Positions 1 through 4,766 of a DNA stretch of 6,807 nucleotides are shown here, piece after piece. The notes beneath the pieces are model-generated. The model did no database searches, was not told the DNA's origin, and saw nothing but the letters and a program-made list of their open reading frames with translations. Every line of letters begins with the position of its first letter. Positions within the stretch are counted from its first letter, which is position 1. Origin of the DNA: Pseudomonadota bacterium (GTDB lineage Bacteria; Pseudomonadota; Gammaproteobacteria; Xanthomonadales; Rhodanobacteraceae); assembly GCA_021783385.1 (NCBI GenBank), contig JAJXTX010000109.1, positions 1,455 to 8,261 on the forward strand, given 5' to 3'. Made by a program: the position numbers and the translations under genes.

Positions 1-272
1 AGCGGCTGATGCCAGATCCAGCCGATGCCGCCGGTGTAATAGAACAGCATGTACCACACGCGTCCGCCCACGATCACGCCGAGCATGCCGTAGAAGAACA
101 GGTCGCCCAGCGCCTCGCGGCTCACCGGCAGGCGCCCGCGCCGCCGCCGGTACTCGCCCAGCAGCGCCACGCTGAGGAAGCCAAGCAGGTACATCAAGCC
201 GTACCAGTGCACCTGGATCGGGCCGAGGTGGACGGCCACCGGGTTGAAGTCGACGAGGTAGGGCTGGGTCAT
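1..272 (-). CDS. lgt: Prolipoprotein diacylglyceryl transferase Lgt, N-terminal part (gene runs off the window)
   Basis: Lgt is the inner-membrane enzyme that moves the diacylglyceryl group of phosphatidylglycerol onto the lipobox cysteine of prolipoproteins, the first step of lipoprotein maturation. Reading the minus strand from the ATG at 272 gives 90 open codons to the window edge, beginning MTQPYLVDFNPVAVHLGPIQ. Residues 21-32 (VHWYGLMYLLGF) match the first membrane segment of Lgt, whose His and Tyr (here H22 and Y24) are known to be important in the E. coli enzyme. Residues 64-78 (LGVIVGGRVWYMLFY) match the second conserved block. The C-terminal two thirds, including the Lgt signature, lie outside the window. 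No strong Shine-Dalgarno precedes the start, but the protein alignment supports it. It lies 73 bp downstream of the TPM gene on the same strand, so it is either the tail of that operon or driven by its own promoter in the gap. Family assignment is near certain; completeness cannot be judged. Confidence 0.93.
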   Translation of the reverse strand, partial: MTQPYLVDFNPVAVHLGPIQVHWYGLMYLLGFLSVALLGEYRRRRGRLPVSREALGDLFFYGMLGVIVGGRVWYMLFYYTGGIGWIWHQP

Positions 273-301
273 GGGCTGGTCAGGGGCAGTCACAAACGCC
301 A

Positions 302-330
302 AGTGTAGCCGGGCCGGTGCGGATCGTGAG
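302..330 (-). promoter_or_regulatory. Possible sigma70 promoter for lgt
   Basis: In the 73 bp gap before lgt the minus strand carries TACACT (302-307), a good -10 hexamer with four of six consensus bases. It follows a weak -35 candidate CTCACG (325-330) after a 17 bp spacer. The -10 lies about 30 bp from the lgt ATG. No terminator-like hairpin with a T-run separates the preceding TPM gene from lgt, so read-through is also possible. The -35 matches only three of six positions, so the call rests mainly on the -10 and the spacing. Confidence 0.3.
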
Positions 331-345
331 CCGCCCAGCCATCGC

Positions 346-849
346 TCAAAGCAGCACCGGCCGGTCCGACAGCTCGTCCGGAGTAGGCTCGCCGCGGCCG
401 GGGAAATGTCGGACGAGCAGCGCGTGCGCATCGGCGATGCCCTGCAGGCTGCCCTCGCGCCATTGCCCGCGGGCATAGTGCTCGCGCATGCGTGCGCAGA
501 CCGCCTGCCACTCGGCGGCGCTCACTCGCGCCGCGATGCCGCGGTCGGCGACGATCTCGATGCGATGTTCGGCCATCAGCACATAGAGCAGCACGCCGCT
601 GTTGTGCTCGGTATCCCACACGCGCAGCTGGGCGAACACCTGCTGCGCGCGGCGTGGCGCATCGAGGCCTTCCAGCACCGCCAGCGGTGGCAGCCGCGAC
701 TCGACCGCGAAACGCACCTCGCCCAGATGCTCGCGCTCGCCGGCGGCGATCGCGCCGGCCAGTTCATCCAGCAGCGCCGCCGGAAAGCGCCGACGCAGCT
801 GCCACCAGCCATCGAACAGGTTCAGCAGCAGTCGCCGCAGGCGCGTCAT
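346..849 (-). CDS. TPM-domain protein without signal peptide (second TPM gene of the lemA operon)
   Basis: This 167-residue protein belongs to the TPM (TLP18.3/Psb32/MOLO-1) domain family. Members are small envelope or membrane-associated proteins; some plant members are reported as phosphatases, but the bacterial role is poorly defined. Residues 25-150 hold the domain. The most telling stretch is 78-104 (WDTEHNSGVLLYVLMAEHRI, then EIVADRG), and GEVRFAVES lies at 43-51. There is no signal peptide or membrane helix; the N-terminus (MTRLRRLLLNLFDGWWQLRR) is basic and amphipathic and might touch the membrane. A longer in-frame reading upstream to 1134 runs antisense-like through the glycine tail of ygcG and was rejected. 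The ATG at 849 has a strong GGGGAG Shine-Dalgarno (856-861, 6 nt spacing) and overlaps the ygcG stop as TGATG, which implies translational coupling. It is probably a cytoplasmic or peripheral partner of the neighbouring LemA and YgcG proteins, but that is inference. Confidence 0.88.
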   Translation of the reverse strand: MTRLRRLLLNLFDGWWQLRRRFPAALLDELAGAIAAGEREHLGEVRFAVESRLPPLAVLEGLDAPRRAQQVFAQLRVWDTEHNSGVLLYVLMAEHRIEIVADRGIAARVSAAEWQAVCARMREHYARGQWREGSLQGIADAHALLVRHFPGRGEPTPDELSDRPVLL

Positions 850-1745
850 CACCAGCTCCCCGACGAACCGCCGCCGCCGAAGCTGCCGCCACCGCCGCTG
901 AAGCCACCGCCGCCACCACCACCGCCAAATCCACCACCACCGAAACCGCCGCCACCGCCAAAGCCGCCGCCACCCCAGCCGCCCCAGCCGCCGCCGCCGA
1001 TCGAGCGGCCGGCGCCGCCCGGCAGCAGCATCAGCACGCCGCCGATCAGCCCGCCCAGGATGCCGACACCGGCAGACACCAGCAGCCACAGCAGACCGCC
1101 GGTGAACACGGCGCCGAGTGGCGCACGCACCCAAGTGGCGGCACGGCCGAGCAGGCTGCGCAGGAACAGCGCCACGAACACGCCGATCATCAGGCCGTCC
1201 TGCAGACCGAGCCCGGAACGCTCGCGACCGGCGTTGCCCTGCACCGGCGGCGGCAGCGGCTCGCCGTTGATCAGCTGGGTCAGCGCATCGACGGCATCGC
1301 TGATGCCGCCGAAATAATCGTTGGCGCGGAATTTCGGCGCAAGGTATTCGCGGATGATGCGCGCCGCGGCAGCATCCGGAATCGCGCCCTCCAGTCCGTA
1401 GCCCACCTCGATGCGCACGTGATGGTCATTCTTCGCGATCAACAGCAGCACGCCGTCGTCAATGCCCTTGCGGCCGACCTTGTTGGTCATGGATACCGCC
1501 AGCGAATAGCTGTCGATGTCCTGCGGCGCGGTGCTCGCCACCATCAGCACCACCAGCTGGGCGCCCTTGGCCTTCTGCAGCGCCACCAGCCGGGCGTCCA
1601 GCTGGTCGACCTGCGCCGCGGTGAGTGTGCCGGTGAGGTCGGTGACGTGACGGGCGAGTTTGGGTACCGCCGCCTGCGCGTGCAGCAGCGCCGGCGCCAG
1701 CAGCGCGAACGCCAGCAGCAGGCGCAACAGGCGTCGGGGCATCAT
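849..1745 (-). CDS. YgcG-family secreted TPM-domain protein with glycine-rich tail
   Basis: The product is 298 residues. Residues 1-25 form a signal peptide (RR at 4-5, hydrophobic 9-21, AQA cleavage site at 23-25). Residues about 28-160 form the TPM domain, with LTAAQVDQLDARL (41-53), KGAQLVVLMV (60-69), GIDDGVLLLIAKNDHHVRIE (94-113) followed by VGYGLEGAIPD (114-124). Two hydrophobic segments follow (about 184-200 and 211-241), then a tail (245-298) that is almost only Gly with some Phe, Ser and Trp, ending GSSGSW. This layout is that of the YgcG family, whose TPM domain should face the periplasm with the tail on the far side of the membrane anchor. The function is not established. The start at 1745 overlaps the lemA TGA as TGATG; a second ATG follows at 1742. 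There is no purine-rich ribosome site, so translation probably depends on coupling to lemA. LemA and YgcG-like genes are commonly paired in bacteria. Confidence 0.92.
   Translation of the reverse strand: MMPRRLLRLLLAFALLAPALLHAQAAVPKLARHVTDLTGTLTAAQVDQLDARLVALQKAKGAQLVVLMVASTAPQDIDSYSLAVSMTNKVGRKGIDDGVLLLIAKNDHHVRIEVGYGLEGAIPDAAAARIIREYLAPKFRANDYFGGISDAVDALTQLINGEPLPPPVQGNAGRERSGLGLQDGLMIGVFVALFLRSLLGRAATWVRAPLGAVFTGGLLWLLVSAGVGILGGLIGGVLMLLPGGAGRSIGGGGWGGWGGGGFGGGGGFGGGGFGGGGGGGGFSGGGGSFGGGGSSGSW
852..1011 (-). repeat. Low-complexity GGN repeat encoding the Gly-rich tail of the YgcG-like protein
   Basis: On the minus strand this stretch is a near-continuous run of GGN codons broken by TTT/TTC (Phe), AGC (Ser) and TGG (Trp). 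It gives imperfect GGGGF and GGGGGFGGGG units over about 54 residues. On the plus strand it appears as CCG/CCA/CCN runs and generates a false polyproline reading frame. Such a tract is prone to slippage and length variation between strains. It is coding sequence, not an intergenic repeat. Confidence 0.8.
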
Positions 1746-2365
1746 CAGTGGGTCGAGGCGGCGGAGGCCGGCGCCGCGCTGCCGAAGTTCACCGTCGGCG
1801 CGGTGGAGATCGCCTTCTCGTTGTCCACGCTGAAGTTCGGCATCACCTTGTAGCCGAACATCTTGGCGGTCAGGTTGTTCGGGAAGGTGCGGATCATCGA
1901 GTTGTAATCCTGCACCGCCTGCACGTAGCGGTTGCGCGCCACGGTGACGCGGTTCTCGGTGCCTTCCAGCTGTGCCTGCAGATTCTGGAACAGGCCATCG
2001 GCCTTCAGCTGCGGATAGTTTTCACTGACCACCATCAGCCGCGACAGCGCGTTGCCCAGCGCGCCCTGCGCCGCCTGGAACTGCTGCAGCTTCTGCGGAT
2101 CGTTGAGCGTGTCGGCGTTGACCTGCAGGCTGCCGACCCTGGCGCGCGCGTTGGTCACCTCGACGAAGACTTTTTCCTCGTGCTGGGCGTAACCCTTCAC
2201 CGTGTTGACCAGGTTCGGCACCAGGTCGGCGCGACGCTGGTACTGGTTCAGCACCTCCGACCAGGCCGCCTTGACCGCCTCATCCTGGCGCTGGATGGCG
2301 TTGTATCCGCAGCCGCAGAGCATCACGGCGAGCAAAAGCAGCACGAGCAGGCGCAGGGTTTTCAT
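1745..2365 (-). CDS. lemA: LemA family lipoprotein
   Basis: The 206-residue product has the usual LemA length and layout. Residues 1-19 form a lipoprotein signal (hydrophobic 4-16, lipobox LCGC at 16-19, predicted lipidated Cys19). A long helical-bundle domain follows, containing the hallmark QRRADLVPNLVNTVKGYAQH at 43-62, then NARARVG, RLMVVSENYPQLKAD, and ENRVTVARNRYVQAVQDYN with FPNN near 161. The tail is short and Ala/Ser-rich. LemA proteins are envelope proteins of uncertain function found across bacteria, often beside TPM-domain genes, as here. Mature LemA should be a substrate of Lgt, whose gene lies at the end of this block. The ATG at 2365 is supported by GGAG at 2373-2376 (7 nt spacing) and by placing the signal peptide at the N-terminus. 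It is the first gene of the lemA-ygcG-TPM operon; its stop overlaps the next start by one base. The symbol is a family name; the original LemA kinase of Pseudomonas (GacS) is unrelated. Confidence 0.94.
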   Translation of the reverse strand: MKTLRLLVLLLLAVMLCGCGYNAIQRQDEAVKAAWSEVLNQYQRRADLVPNLVNTVKGYAQHEEKVFVEVTNARARVGSLQVNADTLNDPQKLQQFQAAQGALGNALSRLMVVSENYPQLKADGLFQNLQAQLEGTENRVTVARNRYVQAVQDYNSMIRTFPNNLTAKMFGYKVMPNFSVDNEKAISTAPTVNFGSAAPASAASTH

Positions 2366-2372
2366 CGCAGGA

Positions 2373-2376
2373 CTCC
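2373..2376 (-). promoter_or_regulatory. Ribosome binding site of lemA
   Basis: GGAG on the minus strand lies 7 nt before the lemA ATG, an ideal spacing. It fixes the start codon used here and is the only clear Shine-Dalgarno for the first two genes of the operon. Confidence 0.7.
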
Positions 2377-2392
2377 ATGACGGTAGAACCGC

Positions 2393-2421
2393 ATTGCAGC
2401 ATCCGGGCCGCGTCGACGCAA
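2393..2421 (-). promoter_or_regulatory. Possible sigma70 promoter of the lemA-ygcG-TPM operon
   Basis: In the 79 bp between dgkA and lemA the minus strand reads TTGCGT (2416-2421), then exactly 17 bp, then TGCAAT (2393-2398). These match the -35 consensus at three of six positions and the -10 consensus at four of six. The -10 lies about 28 bp from the lemA start. No terminator hairpin with a T-run is visible after dgkA, so transcription from dgkA may also continue into lemA. Confidence 0.35.
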
Positions 2422-2444
2422 TGAGCGCACCGGCAGCGGCGCCC

Positions 2445-2816
2445 TCACAGCCAGCGCGGCAGCAGGATCAGACCCCAGCTCAGCATCACCAGCAGCAGCA
2501 GCACGAACACCGCCGCCGAGCCCATGTCCTTGGCGCGGCCGGCCAGTTCGTGAAACTCGGGACTGACCTTGTCGACCACCGCCTCGATCGCCGAATTGAG
2601 CAGCTCGGCCGACAGCACCAGCATCGGTGCCGACACCAGCGCCAGCTTCTCCAGCGCACCCTGGCCCAGCCACAGCCCCAACGGCACCAGCACGACCGCC
2701 AGACAGGCTTCGAGCCGGAACGACGCCTCGTGCTGCCAGCCGGCGCGCAGGCCCTTCATCGACCACTGCAAGGCTTTCCACAACTGCCTGGGACCACGAA
2801 AACCCGCGGCGGCCAT
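2445..2816 (-). CDS. dgkA: Diacylglycerol kinase DgkA (prokaryotic integral-membrane type)
   Basis: DgkA phosphorylates diacylglycerol to phosphatidic acid with ATP in the inner membrane, recycling diacylglycerol left over from phospholipid-dependent envelope syntheses. The 123-residue product matches the roughly 122-residue E. coli enzyme end to end. WSMKGLRAGWQHEASFRLE (18-36) is the amphipathic N-terminal region with the conserved Glu (E30). ELLNSAIEAVVD (71-82) and HELAGRAKDMGSAAV (89-103) form the signature and active site, with E71, N74, E78, K96 and D97 at the positions of the known catalytic residues. Three membrane helices fall at about 38-52, 55-71 and 98-119. The start at 2816 was chosen because the first 20 residues align with E. 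coli DgkA. A GGGGAG motif (2828-2833) precedes it at a rather long 11 nt. It is transcribed away from the peptide transporter and lies 79 bp upstream of lemA. Confidence 0.96.
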   Translation of the reverse strand: MAAAGFRGPRQLWKALQWSMKGLRAGWQHEASFRLEACLAVVLVPLGLWLGQGALEKLALVSAPMLVLSAELLNSAIEAVVDKVSPEFHELAGRAKDMGSAAVFVLLLLVMLSWGLILLPRWL

Positions 2817-2839
2817 CGCGCGTCAGGCTCCCCGGGCCA

Positions 2840-2855
2840 GCCGGCGCGCGCCGGC
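2840..2855. repeat. 16 bp perfect palindrome in the dgkA 5' leader
   Basis: GCCGGCGCGCGCCGGC reads identically on both strands and sits 24 bp upstream of the dgkA ATG, just before its GGGGAG motif. It could form a stem in the dgkA leader RNA or be a DNA-binding dyad. At this GC content a GC-only palindrome can also arise by chance, so no function is assigned. Confidence 0.6.
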
Positions 2856-3040
2856 ACAGCGATCACGGCGGGCGATGCGGCCGGGCGGCGGCACAGGGTG
2901 GCGGATCGGCATGGCGGGCGGGGTTCCGTGGGAAGCAGGCGCTGAATCATGCCATACGGCCGCCCGGCGGGGCCGCGGCGGCCCGTGCCGCGTCTGCTGC
3001 CCCACACCCCGGCACCCCGCGTTTGTCACGCCGCGCTGCA

Positions 3041-3070
3041 GCGACCCGCGCCGGGCGAATCGGGTACGCT
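3041..3070 (+). promoter_or_regulatory. Possible promoter of the peptide transporter gene
   Basis: TACGCT (3065-3070), preceded by GGG, resembles a -10 hexamer (three of six consensus bases). GCGACC (3041-3046) is a weak -35 at 18 bp. The leader would be roughly 75 nt. It is the best candidate I can find in a very GC-rich region, but support is weak. Confidence 0.25.
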
Positions 3071-3153
3071 GCGTCGGTTGTGGCCCACGCGGGCCTGCAT
3101 TCAACCGGCGGTGTCGCCACGCTGCCACGGCCAGAACCACGCACGGAAACACT

Positions 3154-4695
3154 ATGGCAATCCAGAATCCGCCCGTTTCGCAAACCCGCTCCTTCAGCAC
3201 CGTCTTCCTCATCGAGATGTGGGAGCGCTTCGGCTACTACGGCATGCAGGCGCTCATCATTTACTACATGGTGCAGCGGCTGGGTTTTCCCGACGACAAG
3301 GCCAACCTGGTCTGGAGCGCGGCGGCAGCACTCATCTACGTGGCACCCGCGATCGGTGGCTGGGTCGGCGACAAGGTGCTCGGCACCCGCCGCACCATGC
3401 TGCTCGGCGCCACCATCCTGTCGGCCGGCTATGCGCTGATGGCGGTGCCCGGTCAAAGCATATGGTTCCTGTATTGCTCGCTGGGCGTGATCGTGGTTGG
3501 CAACGGCCTGTTCAAACCCAACGCCGGCAACCTGGTACGCAAGATCTATGACGGCGACGACTCCAAGATCGACAGCGCCTTCACCATCTACTACATGGCC
3601 GTGAACATCGGTTCGACCATTTCGATGCTGCTGACGCCGTGGATCAAGGACTACGTCAATCAGCGCTACGGCCATGAACTGGGCTGGCATGCCGCGTTTG
3701 CCGTGTGCGCCTTCGGACTGTTGCTGGGTCTGGCCAATTACCTGGTGATGCGCCACACCCTGAAGCATGTCGGCTCGGCGCCCGACCAGCAGCCCGTGCA
3801 TTCCGGCAAGCTCACTGCGGTGTTGGGCATGGGTGTGCTGGCCGTGTTTGCCGCGGCGTATGTTCTCAACCACGAGGCCGTCGCGCGAGTCTTCGTCTAC
3901 CTTGCCGGTGCGGTGGTTCTCGGCATTTTCGCTTACCTGATCAGCAGCAGCGAACGCTCCGAGCGCGCCGGCCTGATCGCCGCACTGGTACTCACCGTGC
4001 AGACGGTGTTTTTCTTCATCTTTTACCAGCAGATGTCGACGTCGCTGAACCTGTTCGCCCTGCGCAACGTGAATCCGAGCTTCGACGTCTTCGGCTTGCA
4101 TCTGTGGAACTGGTCACCGGCACAGTTCCAGTCGTTCAACCCGATCTGGATCTTCATTCTCAGCCCGATCCTGGCGCTGCTCTACAACGCCGCGGGACGC
4201 AGCGGCAACGACATGTCGATCGCGACCAAGTTCGCGCTGGGCTTCGCCGCCGTGGCGCTCGGTTTCTTCATCTACAGCTGGGCCAACCATTTCGCGGTCG
4301 ACGGCAAGACCAGCTCGTGGGTGATGGTGTGGGGTTATGGCGCGTCGTCGCTGGGCGAATTGCTGGTCAGCGGCCTGGGCCTGGCGATGATTGCGCGCTA
4401 TGTACCGGAACGGATGGGTGGCTTCATGATGGGCGCCTATTTCGTCGCCTCGGGCGTGTCCCAGTACCTTGGCGGCATCGTCGCCAATTTCGCCAGCATT
4501 CCGCAAAACATCACCGACCCGCTTCAGACCATGCCGATCTACACCGCCCTGTTCGCCAAGCTGGGCTGGGCCGGCATCGCCTGCACCGTGATCGCGCTGG
4601 CCGTCTTGCCGCTGATGAAAAAGCTGTCCGCCCAGCACCATGCTCACAGCGTCGCGAGCCAGACGCCGTTGCCCTCGGTGCGCTCGGAGCAGTAA
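3154..4695 (+). CDS. POT/PTR2-family proton-coupled oligopeptide transporter (Dtp-like)
   Basis: The 513-residue product is a polytopic inner-membrane protein of the POT family, which imports di- and tripeptides with protons. Visible family motifs are EMWERFGYYG (21-30, the ExxERFxYYG proton-coupling motif), GGWVGDKVLGTRRTMLLG (68-85), GNGLFKPNAGNLVRKIY (116-132, with the conserved Lys121), FTIYYMAVNIGS (143-154, the second PTR2 signature), FYQQMSTSLNLFA (290-302) and GELLVSGLGLAMIA (401-414, with Glu402 in a late helix). About 14 membrane segments are expected; length and motifs resemble E. coli DtpB. The tail from about 488 is hydrophilic. The frame is open back to 2569, but the start was placed at the ATG at 3154. 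Everything upstream is antisense to dgkA or intergenic, the motif-bearing N-terminus begins there, and CGGA (3144-3147) lies 6 nt before it. A terminator follows 17 bp after the stop. Substrate preference cannot be read from the sequence. Confidence 0.94.
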   Translation: MAIQNPPVSQTRSFSTVFLIEMWERFGYYGMQALIIYYMVQRLGFPDDKANLVWSAAAALIYVAPAIGGWVGDKVLGTRRTMLLGATILSAGYALMAVPGQSIWFLYCSLGVIVVGNGLFKPNAGNLVRKIYDGDDSKIDSAFTIYYMAVNIGSTISMLLTPWIKDYVNQRYGHELGWHAAFAVCAFGLLLGLANYLVMRHTLKHVGSAPDQQPVHSGKLTAVLGMGVLAVFAAAYVLNHEAVARVFVYLAGAVVLGIFAYLISSSERSERAGLIAALVLTVQTVFFFIFYQQMSTSLNLFALRNVNPSFDVFGLHLWNWSPAQFQSFNPIWIFILSPILALLYNAAGRSGNDMSIATKFALGFAAVALGFFIYSWANHFAVDGKTSSWVMVWGYGASSLGELLVSGLGLAMIARYVPERMGGFMMGAYFVASGVSQYLGGIVANFASIPQNITDPLQTMPIYTALFAKLGWAGIACTVIALAVLPLMKKLSAQHHAHSVASQTPLPSVRSEQ

Positions 4696-4712
4696 TTCAT
4701 ACAGTCATCACG

Positions 4713-4744
4713 CCTGCTCCCGTGCCGGCACGGGAACAGGTTTT
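4713..4744 (+). terminator. Intrinsic terminator after the peptide transporter gene
   Basis: Positions 4713-4740 form a 28 nt inverted repeat: CCTG-C-TCCCGTGCC paired with GGCACGGGA-A-CAGG, perfect except for one C/A mismatch. The core 18 bp (TCCCGTGCCGGCACGGGA) is a perfect dyad, and TTTT follows at 4741-4744. The stem is very stable and lies 17 bp past the transporter stop, as expected for a rho-independent terminator. The T-run is short. The dyad lies only 22 bp before the regB start, so it may also act in the regB leader or as an operator. Confidence 0.72.
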
Positions 4745-4766
4745 CGGACTCGCAGTCAGCAGCCTC

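Larger units (their letters stand above)
2817..3153. other. Divergent intergenic region between dgkA and the peptide transporter
   Basis: These 337 bp hold no gene I can support: the frames open through it have no recognisable protein content and arise from high GC. It contains the dgkA ribosome site (2828-2833), a 16 bp perfect palindrome (2840-2855), a possible extended -10 for dgkA on the minus strand (TG-G-CATGAT, 2946-2954, no good -35), and a possible transporter promoter near 3041-3070. The stretch 2955-3020 is extremely GC-rich with small hairpin potential. The transporter ribosome site lies at 3144-3147. Confidence 0.7.

Noticed and set aside
850..1134. N-terminal extension of the second TPM gene to 1134
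   Set aside because: It would read the glycine-tail DNA in another frame as an Arg/Trp-rich stretch; the ATG at 849 has a strong ribosome site and begins the conserved protein.
271..1317. Long plus-strand reading frame with a polyproline run
   Set aside because: It is antisense to the TPM and YgcG genes; the proline run is the complement of the glycine tail, and the rest has no family resemblance.
492..1853. 453-codon plus-strand reading frame
   Set aside because: Composition is Ala/Arg/Thr-rich and it is antisense across well-supported TPM, YgcG and LemA genes; typical of high-GC shadow frames.
2961..2990. GC-rich small hairpins in the dgkA/transporter gap
   Set aside because: Stems of five bases in almost pure GC sequence are expected by chance and no T-run follows.
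2569..3153. 195-codon N-terminal extension of the peptide transporter
   Set aside because: It is antisense to dgkA and low-complexity, while the transporter family motifs begin right after the ATG at 3154, which has its own ribosome site.
2947..4101. 384-codon minus-strand reading frame
   Set aside because: His/Gln/Ala-rich antisense shadow of the transporter gene with no recognisable domain.
3705..4766. 354-codon extension of the RegB-like kinase
   Set aside because: It overlaps the transporter gene out of frame and passes through the terminator; RegB homology begins after the ATG at 4767.
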